Source: Thermoplasmata archaeon (lineage in GTDB: Archaea > Thermoplasmatota > Thermoplasmata > Lutacidiplasmatales > UBA184). From it: DNA of 64,000 nt. Where the stretch lies: the NCBI GenBank assembly GCA_022749815.1, contig JAKIWV010000001.1, positions 310,001 through 374,000 on the forward strand. The letters are read 5' to 3'. Below, piece after piece: positions 20,246-29,230 of this stretch (positions within the stretch are counted from its first letter, which is position 1; every line of letters starts with the position of its first letter). The notes below the pieces were generated by a model that had not been told where the DNA came from, searched no databases, and saw nothing but the letters and a program-made list of their open reading frames with translations. A program made the translations under genes and the position numbers.

Positions 20246-21095
20246 CGCGGTGAGTGAGCCGGAGCGCCGAGAGATACCCATCGGGGGAGCCGACGGAGCG
20301 CCAGTCACTGGGGCGGTCGAGGACGACGGCCGCGACTCGTCCCCCCTCGGAGAGGATTCTATCGATGCCGGCCGTAACCTCGAGTTCGGAGGGGCGGTCA
20401 CCGGCCAGGGTCCTCAATGCGTCGAACAGGCGAGGGGAGAAAGCGTAGATCGCCGTCGCGGCCCAATTCGATTTCGGACGCGCGGGCTTCTCCTCCATTC
20501 CGAGGACGTTCAGCCTCCGGAGCCCGCGGAAACGGCCGGCGGGCGCTCCTTCGACCACCCCGTATCGGGTCGGATGTCTCACCCGCCGGACGAGAAGAAC
20601 GGCGTCGAGATCATCTTGCTCTCGAAGCTCGGCCATCGCCCGGGGAATCCGACCCCGGTGCTCTTCGTTGAGCACCGCATCGCTGGCGTGGAGCAGAAAG
20701 GCGTGCGCCCCGACGAACGGCTCCGCCTGGCGGACCGCGTCGCCGAAGCCTGCCGGCTTGGCTTGGACGGCGAATCGAAGTCGGAGGCGAGCGAGGGTGC
20801 GGTAGAACTCCCGGGTCTCCTCGAGTCGGTCGGAGTGGTCCGCGTGGCGAGCGAGGAACTCTCGGTCGATGGTGAAGTAGTTCTGTACGACAGCCAGGTC
20901 GCGAGGCTGGACGACGAGGACGACGTCCGTAACCCCGGCGCCGACGAGGGTCTCCAGGACCCGGTGGGCGATGGGCTTTAGGACCGGAGCCCCGTTCTGG
21001 CCTTGGTCGTAGAGCGGCAGAAACTCTTTCCTGAGCCCTCGGGACCATGGGAGCATCCGCGTCCCCTCCCCGGCGAGGGTCAGGACTGCCTTCAT
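20190..21095 (-). CDS. Sugar-phosphate nucleotidyltransferase
   Basis: MKAVLTLAGEGTRMLPWSRGLRKEFLPLYDQ...VLKPIAHRVLE. Confidence 0.85.
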   Translation of the reverse strand: MKAVLTLAGEGTRMLPWSRGLRKEFLPLYDQGQNGAPVLKPIAHRVLETLVGAGVTDVVLVVQPRDLAVVQNYFTIDREFLARHADHSDRLEETREFYRTLARLRLRFAVQAKPAGFGDAVRQAEPFVGAHAFLLHASDAVLNEEHRGRIPRAMAELREQDDLDAVLLVRRVRHPTRYGVVEGAPAGRFRGLRRLNVLGMEEKPARPKSNWAATAIYAFSPRLFDALRTLAGDRPSELEVTAGIDRILSEGGRVAAVVLDRPSDWRSVGSPDGYLSALRLTHRDARRAGNAHHRGRRSATH

Positions 21096-21099
21096 GCGC

Positions 21100-22407
21100 T
21101 TATTCTGCCCCGCACCACTCCAGGTGCTGCCGCGGTGGAAGGTCCGGGCCCGTGGACTCCCCGACGGGTCCCGCCGATAGGGCACCACCCGGCCGCGGCT
21201 CGGGGGGAGACGGGGCGGCGCGAGACGGGGAGAGCTGGGGAAGGTTGTTGGCTTCCCGCCAATTCACGCGGGGGAGCACGGCGTGGCGCTTCGCCTCGAG
21301 CCGGCGGCGGAACCGCTGGAGATCGTGGAAGAGCTCCCTCAGGACCTCCTTGAGCTCTCGGCTTCGCCGGTACCCGCGCTTCCGGAGCTCGTCGTGGATG
21401 GGCGCGTAGTAGTGCTCCTCCTCTTCCACGCGCGGGTCCGGTGGATGCTCGATGACGGGGTGAAGGCTGAATTCCCCGGCGACCTCCTGGGTCAGCTCCG
21501 CGAGCTGGTTCACCGAGTAGGCGGCGTCAAACTGGTTGAAGACCCGATATTCCCCTGGGGAGGGCGGGTCCTCGAGAGCGATCCGAAGCGACTGCATGGA
21601 GTCCTCGAGGGCGATGTAGCCCCGGGTTTGTCCGCCCCGGCCATAGGGGGTGATCGGGAGGCCGAGGATCGCTTCGACGACGAACCGGTTGAGGGCGGTT
21701 CCCCAGACGTCGTCGAAGTCGAACCGGGTAAGGAGCCGGTCGTCGGTCAGCTCCGGGGTTCGGATGCCGTAGATGACCCCTTGCATCACATCCGTCGCGC
21801 GAAGGTTCCAGGTACGGGTGGCGAACATCACGTTCCCCGAGTCGTGCACCTTGCTCAGGTGGTACCAGCTACCGGCCTGCCGCGGGAACGGGAGCTTCGA
21901 ATCGGTCCGGCCGCGGTAGGTGCACTCGAAGAATCCCTCGGGGATGTCGACGTTGGGGGTGCCGTACTCGCCCATCGTCCCCATCTTGACGAGGTGGCAC
22001 TCCGGGACTACCTCCCGAATAGCGTAGAGGAGGTTGATCGTCCCGGCGATGTTCTCGACCTGGGTACGGACCGCGTGGTGGACGTCGATCATCGAATACG
22101 GGGCGGAGCGCTGCTCGGCGAGATGGACGATCGCGTCCGGGCGCTCCTTCTCGAGCACTGAACGGAGGAAGTCGAAACGGCTCACGTCGCCGCGATAGAA
22201 CTCAATTTCTTTCCCGAGGAGTGCCCGGACGCTCGCTTGGCGCTTCGAGAACGTGGGGATCGGCGTCGCCGACCAGGAGCCTACCTCGCGGACCCTTCGG
22301 CGGGTGACGAAGTTGTCGACACCCGCCACCTCGTGTCCGCGATGGAGCAGGTGGAGCGCGAGGGGCCACCCTGAGTAACCATCGATTCCCGTGACCAAGA
22401 CCTTCAA
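21100..22407 (-). CDS. NAD-dependent epimerase, UDP-sulfoquinovose synthase-like (Agl3/SQD1)
   Basis: 435 aa; MKVLVTGIDGYSGWPLALHLLHRGHEVAGVDNF...TMGEYGTPNVDIPEGFF...SWYHLSKVHDS. Confidence 0.75.
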   Translation of the reverse strand: MKVLVTGIDGYSGWPLALHLLHRGHEVAGVDNFVTRRRVREVGSWSATPIPTFSKRQASVRALLGKEIEFYRGDVSRFDFLRSVLEKERPDAIVHLAEQRSAPYSMIDVHHAVRTQVENIAGTINLLYAIREVVPECHLVKMGTMGEYGTPNVDIPEGFFECTYRGRTDSKLPFPRQAGSWYHLSKVHDSGNVMFATRTWNLRATDVMQGVIYGIRTPELTDDRLLTRFDFDDVWGTALNRFVVEAILGLPITPYGRGGQTRGYIALEDSMQSLRIALEDPPSPGEYRVFNQFDAAYSVNQLAELTQEVAGEFSLHPVIEHPPDPRVEEEEHYYAPIHDELRKRGYRRSRELKEVLRELFHDLQRFRRRLEAKRHAVLPRVNWREANNLPQLSPSRAAPSPPEPRPGGALSAGPVGESTGPDLPPRQHLEWCGAE

Positions 22408-22574
22408 TTCGCGTTCCCCGGTTATACAACAACGGACGTTGCCAGCTAATTATCTTGTTTGCGGGCCCCCCCGTCGTCCGGGACCAAGCCCGAACCGAAG
22501 TTCAGGGAACGCGGCCGCGTCTCGCGGGGTGGAGTTGGGGGACCCGCCGGAATGGGCGGGCGTCGGGGTGTCGA

Positions 22575-23609
22575 CTAGCGATTCAGGAGCAGATGACTGT
22601 CACCAAACTCGTGCCAAAGATAGCGAGCGGCGGCCGCCTCTGCGTAGGCCCGTCGGATCCGGTCCACCCCGGAGACGGCGTAGAGCATCGCGAGATGGCT
22701 GGTCCGGGCGTCGTGGAAACCGGTGAGCATTCCGTCGACACTTCCGACGGGCTGGTCCGGTGTCACGTACCTTCGCGTGAACCCTCGCATCGCCTGAACG
22801 GATCGCCCATCCCAGGCCGACTCGAGGGCACGAACGACGGTCGTTCCCACTGCGATGACCCGGTTCCTCCGGCGACGTGCCTCTGCGATCGCCGTCGCGG
22901 TCTGAGGGGAGACCTCGAACGGCTCCGGATACATCGGCTGCCACTCCACCTCAGCCGCCTCGATTTCTTGACTCGACACTCCGGCGTGTAGGACGATGGG
23001 AACCCACCCGATGCCGGCTCGAGCGAGCTCAACCAGCAGGCGCGAACTGAACGGCCGACCGGCCGAGGGCATTTCAGCGCTCCCGGCGACTCGTCCGAAG
23101 ACGGTCTGATACTGGTCGAGCGGGAATTCGTGATCTAGATATCCGTACCGGATCGGCCGACCCTGCTGGGCCATCGCCGGACCGAGGTCCCGGTCCGCGC
23201 GGACGAACCAGAGGCGAGGAAGCCCGGGGTATCGCGCAATGAAGCGGGTAGGAATCCCCGCCACATGGACACGTTCGCCCTCGTCAAAGGGCATCGGTCC
23301 GGGTTGGTCGACGGCCGGCCGCGGTTCCGCGACATAGATACCGCGCCCGAAGTCCGTCGAGAGGTTCAACCGAAACGCCCCGCGACGGCCGGTCGCCGGC
23401 AGGCTCGCCGCTAACGTGAGACTCTCATTCACCACGAGGATGTCCCCGGCCGAGAGAAGGCGGGGCAGGTCCCGGAACTGGCCGTGCTCGGTGGACGCCG
23501 GAGTGGAGACGAGAAGGCGCACCTCGTCTCGCGCTAGTCCGCGGGCCTCCGGAGGGGCTCGTGCCTCGCAATCCGCGGGCCGGGCGAACACGAGCTCCGT
23601 CGTCTTCAC
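22575..23609 (-). CDS. S-adenosylmethionine:tRNA ribosyltransferase-isomerase (QueA) family protein
   Basis: GTG start at 23609 overlaps the SDR stop; RPPEARGLARDEVRLL..., FRDLPRLLSAGDILVVNESLTLAASL, AVGTTVVRALES, TGFHDARTSHLAMLYAV. Confidence 0.8.
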   Translation of the reverse strand: MKTTELVFARPADCEARAPPEARGLARDEVRLLVSTPASTEHGQFRDLPRLLSAGDILVVNESLTLAASLPATGRRGAFRLNLSTDFGRGIYVAEPRPAVDQPGPMPFDEGERVHVAGIPTRFIARYPGLPRLWFVRADRDLGPAMAQQGRPIRYGYLDHEFPLDQYQTVFGRVAGSAEMPSAGRPFSSRLLVELARAGIGWVPIVLHAGVSSQEIEAAEVEWQPMYPEPFEVSPQTATAIAEARRRRNRVIAVGTTVVRALESAWDGRSVQAMRGFTRRYVTPDQPVGSVDGMLTGFHDARTSHLAMLYAVSGVDRIRRAYAEAAAARYLWHEFGDSHLLLNR

Positions 23610-24349
23610 GCCGGCACCTGCCACTGGTCCGATTGGGCTCGGTACCTGCCGCCGGTCGCGGCGAGCGGGTCTTGGCCAAGCAACCAGGCCCAAAACGGGA
23701 GGGTCACGTCCGGAGTGGGCCGGTCACTGATGTCTTCGCCGGGAAACGCCTCCTGGTGAAGACGGGTTCGCAAGTCCCCGGGATCCACACTGACCACCGC
23801 CACATGGACCTCGCGCAGTTCGTGCGCCAAGGTCAACGAGACGAGGTCGAGGGCGGCCTTGCTCGCGCCGTAGCCGCCCCAACCGGGATACCCGGCGACG
23901 GCCGCGTCGCTCGAGATGTTCACCACCAGTCCACGATTGGCGCGGAGGAGCGGCAGGGTCGCTTGGACCAACCCGAGGGGGGCGACCAAGTTGGTCTCCA
24001 GCACCTCGAGCAGACTCCCGAGCGGGTACTTCGAGAGCGGCGGGAGCGGGGACGGGCCCAGACTCGATGCGTTATTCACGAGGAGGTCGAGGCGACCGAG
24101 TTGCTGAGCCGCCTCCGCCAGCCGCTCGCGTTGCGCCGGGTCGGCGACGTCCCCGGGGATTCCCACGACGGTGACGCCGGGCAGGGCGAACCGTTTCGCC
24201 GCCGTGGCGAGTGTTGCGCCGTCACGTGCGGTGACGATCAGGTCGAATCCCTGACCGGCGAGGAACCGAGAGAGCACCTCCCCCAGCCCTCGGCTGGCGC
24301 CGGTGACGAGGGCGACCGGGCGAGGCGTGAGGGATGGACGGGATCCCAT
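23606..24349 (-). CDS. Short-chain dehydrogenase/reductase
   Basis: VALVTGASRGLGEVLSRFLAGQG, NNASSLG, YGASKAAL. Confidence 0.88.
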   Translation of the reverse strand: MGSRPSLTPRPVALVTGASRGLGEVLSRFLAGQGFDLIVTARDGATLATAAKRFALPGVTVVGIPGDVADPAQRERLAEAAQQLGRLDLLVNNASSLGPSPLPPLSKYPLGSLLEVLETNLVAPLGLVQATLPLLRANRGLVVNISSDAAVAGYPGWGGYGASKAALDLVSLTLAHELREVHVAVVSVDPGDLRTRLHQEAFPGEDISDRPTPDVTLPFWAWLLGQDPLAATGGRYRAQSDQWQVPA

Positions 24350-25008
24350 CAGCCGCCGTCCGACGGGCGCGCCTTGATCATGAAGCGGCAGACCGGACTC
24401 CCGGCGACCACACGGTGGGTGGTCTCGACGTCGGCGCGCAGGAGGGACTCGAACAATTTCCGCTCGATCTCGCAGGCTTCTCCAAACCGCCCCGCGAGGG
24501 TTCGGATGGGACAATTGTGTTCGAGCAGTTCGTAACCGGATTTCCGGTGCGCCCCGCGTTCGGCCATGTAACCGCCTCGGTCGCGGATCTCGGCGAGCGT
24601 GGAGATCCGGTCGGGCAGCGACTTCCCGTCCATGTGCGGGCGGTGTTGATGGTAGAGGTCGCGACTTCGCTCCCGCAGGAGGTCGACGACCGCCGAGCGG
24701 CCGAGTCGCTGCTCGATGAAATTGAGGGCGTACATCGAGGTCTGTTCGTAGGCCGTTGGGAAGAGTTGGGAGGAGTCCGGTGTGAGCCGAAAGAACACCT
24801 GTGGGCGGCCCACCCCGTGGGGGCGAAACTCGCGAGCCACCAATCCCTGGGCCTCGAGCGCGGTGAGGTGGCGGAGAGCCGCCACCTTGCTGACGCCGAG
24901 CGACCGCGCGAGCTCGGCGAGGGAGGTCTCCGGACTCCGCTTGAGGAGGAACAGTACTTCCTTTTTGGCGGGCGAAACGCCGGGCCGAGTGCTTTCCGTG
25001 GTCTCCAT
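24349..25008 (-). CDS. HTH transcriptional regulator (SufR/ArsR-like) with C-terminal cysteines
   Basis: SLAELARSLGVSKVAALRHLTALEAQGLV; ELLEHNCPIRTLAGRFGEACEIE...CRF. Confidence 0.8.
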   Translation of the reverse strand: METTESTRPGVSPAKKEVLFLLKRSPETSLAELARSLGVSKVAALRHLTALEAQGLVAREFRPHGVGRPQVFFRLTPDSSQLFPTAYEQTSMYALNFIEQRLGRSAVVDLLRERSRDLYHQHRPHMDGKSLPDRISTLAEIRDRGGYMAERGAHRKSGYELLEHNCPIRTLAGRFGEACEIERKLFESLLRADVETTHRVVAGSPVCRFMIKARPSDGG

Positions 25009-25517
25009 CGTCGCGCTCCGAAAGCTCTCATCGCCCTGGAATTAATAAACTGAATCATTTACAAATTTTACAAATCCCACTCCCACCCCGGACCCCTGGA
25101 CCCCGGATCGCCCTCGGGCGAAACGCGACGTCTCTTCACAGGGTCAGAATCCGGCGAAAGAGCGGGTCCGTCGCGAGCGGAGCCCCGGTAGCCTGGCCAG
25201 TCGAACCAGTTCTTCTCCACGTCAGAGATTCTTCTATAACTGCGTTTGAAAACGGTTCTGTTGTAATTCGCGGTGTCCGGTAGCGGGCCGGCCACTTGTT
25301 TCAAATCGCGGGGCGGGTACGAACGGGGGGCGGTTACTCGATTCTGTACTCCGACCCGAGCATCGCTACGATTTATTCAGAATACTCCGTTCTTGCCGTA
25401 TATTCGCCGGGTCGTCTCCGAGCGGTTCTGTTTCTTTCCGGGGCTTTCGAGATAGCGGATCGGGCCTGTTACAAATCGGGTCTGCCCTCTACTCCGGACG
25501 CGACAGTACCGGGCGCT

Positions 25518-25946
25518 CTACCCTGTTCCGGATGGCTCTGAGGATTCACGTTTCCGTTGAGAGAAGCCCCAGACAATCAGCCCGATCCCAATGAGAATCG
25601 TGGCCAGGCCTGCCACCTGCAGGGCGCCGTAGATCTCCGGAGGAACCTCACGGGGAGCCAGCAAGAATGCTCCCCCTACAATCACGGCGACTCCCACACA
25701 TTCCGCTAGGTCGGGCCGGTTTTCGGCAGCGAGCAGGCTAGGATTCTTCGAACGGTCCATCACCCAACGCTGTAGAACGACGGTCCTGGCCATCGCGTAA
25801 GGGGCCGCCCCAAGGAGAATCAAGAGGGCCAAAACGGACCAACCGTCGCCTATACCGAGTCCGAAGGAAAAAAACGCGACAATCAGCAGGCACCAGAGGA
25901 TGACCGTCGCCCCTGTCCAGAACCTAAACCATTCGAACCGGTCCAA
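25518..25946 (-). CDS. Small multi-TM membrane protein
   Basis: 142 aa with about four hydrophobic segments. Confidence 0.6.
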   Translation of the reverse strand: MDRFEWFRFWTGATVILWCLLIVAFFSFGLGIGDGWSVLALLILLGAAPYAMARTVVLQRWVMDRSKNPSLLAAENRPDLAECVGVAVIVGGAFLLAPREVPPEIYGALQVAGLATILIGIGLIVWGFSQRKRESSEPSGTG

Positions 25947-25991
25947 GGTTAGCCTCGTGAGTCGGATGGATGGTCTCGAATCGGCCCAAAA

Positions 25992-26450
25992 TCACTCACC
26001 GAGAGGAGGTGCTTCGCAAATCAGGTTGAGGCCGATGTCCTTCATCCACTCGAAATCTCGCCTGTTGTTCGTCACGAGTGGAATTCGGTACAGTAATGCT
26101 GTCGCGCCAATCCACGCATCGCCGGCCTTGCAATCCCTCCCGCGCGTTTGCCCCTCAGAGGTTACCTCAGCCCATTTTGCGGAGAGTGGTCCGCTCCAAG
26201 GTACGACCAAGCAATTGCCTATGAACTCGTTGAGCTTCTTCTTGCGATCAGCTCCCCATTTCTTGACAATGGCCCATCGGAGCAGCTCCCCCGTCGTTTG
26301 GAATGATATCACGGGCAGTTTCTTACTCAGATGAGGAAAATACAGCTCGGCACGGGAGTCCCGTTTGAGGATGAACGACACCACGTCGGTGTCGATCAGT
26401 ACGTAGTTCTCGCTCAAAGCAAAGAATCGGAGCTCCCTTCCCTGCGCCAC
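25992..26450 (-). CDS. PIN-domain ribonuclease (VapC-like toxin)
   Basis: VLIDTDVVSFILKRDSRAELY...DAWIGATALLYRIPLVTNNRRDFEWM; real start probably internal. Confidence 0.85.
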   Translation of the reverse strand: MAQGRELRFFALSENYVLIDTDVVSFILKRDSRAELYFPHLSKKLPVISFQTTGELLRWAIVKKWGADRKKKLNEFIGNCLVVPWSGPLSAKWAEVTSEGQTRGRDCKAGDAWIGATALLYRIPLVTNNRRDFEWMKDIGLNLICEAPPLGE

Positions 26451-27415
26451 TTTCGGACGGAGCGGATGAACTCGTCAACGTCATCCTCTTCCGGCCAGAC
26501 GCCTTCTGCCAGGGCAGTGAGTTCCGTGATCGTGCGCGCGCCACGCTCTTCGGCTAGTGAGTCCAAGGAGGGAATCCGATCCCCGAATCTAGCCACCTCA
26601 AGTCCGAGCGGACCGCTAAGGCCTTCCACATCGAGGAGCTCCACATCCTGTATCCGCAGGCTCTGAATCTCCCCCCCAACTTCGGTCGCCTCACCAACCA
26701 GTCGGACGATGTGGGTTAAGGCGGTCAGGACGGCCTCCCGTTTCGACTCGTCGAATTCGCACAATATGGGCGGGCCGAGAAGAGGGTGGATTCGGCACTT
26801 AAGGCCGGATTCGCGGAAATCTGCCATTAGAAGACGGCCCTCGATCACCTTCTGGTTCTCGACAGGCGACTGAATGCGCCGCACGATCTGTGAAACGGTT
26901 TCGCGGGTGAGCACTCGCACGATTCGCCCACGCTCGCGGCCGAGTGTGAGCGACACCCGATCCAGGCCTCGGTCGAATGTCTTCCCAGCTTCGCGTAGGG
27001 CCAGCAGGACCCCGTCATCGTACCCTTGGGGAAGTCTAGCATCAGCGTCCGTAATCGATTCGATCCCTGAGACGAGAGTGCGAAGGGCCTCCTCCCCCAC
27101 ATCCTCGTAAGTCGACAGGACCTTCTGCTTCAGCACGGGCAGATCGAGGGTAAGCGTGGCGCTCCCCCCACCCCGAAACGACACGACATCGAGCGAGCAG
27201 GCTAGGTCGAGGTCTCCCGGACGCCGACCCGGCTGGACGCTCCCTGCCTCGCCTTGGAGGACACGTGCCACCCGGTCGAGCGCCGCTTGGATCTTTGAAC
27301 CGAAGAGGAGGAAGTCCCGAAGCTGTAGCCGGTTGCGTGCTACCCCGGGACCTTCGAAGTAAATTGTCAGGGGCATCCGCAGGCTAGCGTCGGAGTCCGA
27401 CGAATCGCGCGTCAT
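26414..27415 (-). CDS. Partner/antitoxin-like protein upstream of the PIN gene
   Basis: 333 aa; overlaps the PIN ORF; C-terminal LAEERGARTITELTALAEGVWPEEDDVDEFIRSVRKWRRE resembles a PIN-neutralising tail. Confidence 0.55.
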   Translation of the reverse strand: MTRDSSDSDASLRMPLTIYFEGPGVARNRLQLRDFLLFGSKIQAALDRVARVLQGEAGSVQPGRRPGDLDLACSLDVVSFRGGGSATLTLDLPVLKQKVLSTYEDVGEEALRTLVSGIESITDADARLPQGYDDGVLLALREAGKTFDRGLDRVSLTLGRERGRIVRVLTRETVSQIVRRIQSPVENQKVIEGRLLMADFRESGLKCRIHPLLGPPILCEFDESKREAVLTALTHIVRLVGEATEVGGEIQSLRIQDVELLDVEGLSGPLGLEVARFGDRIPSLDSLAEERGARTITELTALAEGVWPEEDDVDEFIRSVRKWRREGSSDSLL

Positions 27416-27558
27416 GGCTTTATCAACTCCCTTCCCTCGACAATAACTCTCGGGCGCAAAGGCCTTTGAACCCCTGAACCGGTAAGGAACACGGAGTTTT
27501 GAGCATTCAGGAGAGGTCGAGGAACACCCGGCTTAGTCCATTCCAACATCACCGGTTT

Positions 27559-27786
27559 TCAATCCCGCATGGAGGATTTCCGGGGGCCCGAGCCCGCCGA
27601 CCCGGGGGGCTCGGCCGCGACCGTCACTCGGCCGGCCTTGAGATCCAGCGTCCAGACCAAGTTCCCACCGGGCGCTGCCTCCAGCGCCTTGGCAACGCCC
27701 TCGGGAATCGTTGTCCGTACCGAATCTGATCCTTCCTGTGTCTTCTGGATGGCGGATCGGAAGGTTCCCGGCATTGACTCCCCCAT
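27559..27786 (-). CDS. AbrB/MazE-like swapped-hairpin DNA-binding protein
   Basis: TFRSAIQKTQEGSDSVRTTIPEGVAKALEAAPGGNLVWTLDLKAGRVTVAAEP; alignable with 33230..33424. Confidence 0.7.
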   Translation of the reverse strand: MGESMPGTFRSAIQKTQEGSDSVRTTIPEGVAKALEAAPGGNLVWTLDLKAGRVTVAAEPPGSAGSGPRKSSMRD

Positions 27787-27907
27787 CAGCCTGATTGGCG
27801 GCCGACTACATAATTATAGTCTAAGTGTAGGTCTTCCAGTAGCCAACAGACTTAAGTGCCTACGAGACAATAGGCTATCAGTAGCCAATAAGGCGAGGAG
27901 GAGGAAG

Positions 27908-29116
27908 GTGGCGACGTCTCTGGCACAAGCGAGCGACAGCGAACGGTGGAGGCGGCTCGCGTGGACGGACCAGAGGACTCCGGCCCTCGCCATCGTGGGG
28001 CGCGGCGATCAGATTCGGGCACTCGGTCCTACAACTTTCTCGGTGTGCTCGCAGAGCGACCGGGGATTGTTCCATCACGTTTGGAAGGATGGGGCACGGT
28101 GGAATTGTGACTGCCCATTCTTTTCCGCCACGCAGAAAACGTGCGTACACATTCTTGCGGTTCGGTTCCGCGAAGGGTTGCAGGAGTCGGCCCCGACCCA
28201 CGAGGACGCGGTGCTATGCGACCGTTGCCAGTCGGTCGCGGTGATTCGGTTCGGACTCCGACACAACAAGAGCGGGGATGTGCCGACGTACCTGTGCCGG
28301 ACGTGCGGCAAAAGGTTCGCTGGGCACGAGGGGTTCCACAAGCGCCGAGCGGACCCGGAGAAGATCGCGCTCGCGCTCGACCTCTACTTCCGGGGCATGA
28401 GCGTTCGGAAGGTCGCGGACCACTTTGCACAGGTCCACCGCCTCAAGGTCAACGCCTCGACCGTCTACCGGTGGGTCCGCTACTACTCGAAGCTCGCCGC
28501 CGAGTGGATGGATGCGCAGGGGGCGCGGACATCGGACCGCTGGCACATCGACGAGACGGTGGTCGGGGTGAACGGGGTCAACAAGTACCTCTGGAACGTC
28601 CTCGACCACGACACCCGATTCCTGCTCGCCACCCACATCAGCAAGGACCGCAGCCTGGCCGACACCCGGGCGCCGCTTGCCAAAGCGAAGGCCGTTACGG
28701 AGGACCGCCCGGCGGACGTTCTATCGGACGGCATGATGGCCTACCCGGAGGCGGTCAAGCAGGAGTTGGGCCACCGGGCCACTCCACTGGACGATCCGAA
28801 GCACGTTCACGCCGGTTGGTTCAACCCGCACAAGCGAGTTCCGAGCATCCGAGCGAAGGAGAGCAACAACCGGATCGAGCGATTCCAGGGCACGGAAAAG
28901 GAGAGGACCAAGGTCATGCGCTCCTTCGACAACGACGGAGGCGCCGCCGGGCTGATGGAGGGCTTTCGGGTCCACTACAACCTCGTCAAGACGCACCAGA
29001 AACTCGGCACGACTCCGGGCGAGGCCGCCGGGATTCCGACGGCCGACGGGTTCCGGTGGCGCCAAATTCTCCACGAGGCCACCACGCGAAAAGAAACACG
29101 CGAGGGGGGAAATTAG
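27908..29116 (+). CDS. IS6-like DDE transposase with N-terminal SWIM-type zinc motif
   Basis: WNCDCPFFSATQKTCVHILAVRF (CxC..CxH); zinc ribbon CDRCQS...CRTCGKRF; WHIDETVVGVNGVNKYLWNVLDHDTRFLLA...NNRIERFQGTEKERTKVMRSF. Confidence 0.85.
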   Translation: MATSLAQASDSERWRRLAWTDQRTPALAIVGRGDQIRALGPTTFSVCSQSDRGLFHHVWKDGARWNCDCPFFSATQKTCVHILAVRFREGLQESAPTHEDAVLCDRCQSVAVIRFGLRHNKSGDVPTYLCRTCGKRFAGHEGFHKRRADPEKIALALDLYFRGMSVRKVADHFAQVHRLKVNASTVYRWVRYYSKLAAEWMDAQGARTSDRWHIDETVVGVNGVNKYLWNVLDHDTRFLLATHISKDRSLADTRAPLAKAKAVTEDRPADVLSDGMMAYPEAVKQELGHRATPLDDPKHVHAGWFNPHKRVPSIRAKESNNRIERFQGTEKERTKVMRSFDNDGGAAGLMEGFRVHYNLVKTHQKLGTTPGEAAGIPTADGFRWRQILHEATTRKETREGGN

Positions 29117-29230
29117 TCACAACGCGATTACGCAACAGTACCTTTGAAAACCAATGCTTAAGTAGCAAATCCCGGGATTCTTCGCCGAGCGTATGACGCT
29201 CGTCCGACAAACGCAACGGAGAATCAAACC

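Noticed and set aside
25180-25225. GGAGCCCCGGTAGCCTGGCCAGTCGAACC resembling a tRNA 5' half
   Set aside because: No matching 3' half or acceptor complement found nearby; likely coincidence.
27554-29152. GGTTTTCAA/TTGAAAACC inverted pair around the IS6-like transposase
   Set aside because: Only 9 bp, no target-site duplication, and the right-hand IS6-type terminus ends at 29142, inside this pair.
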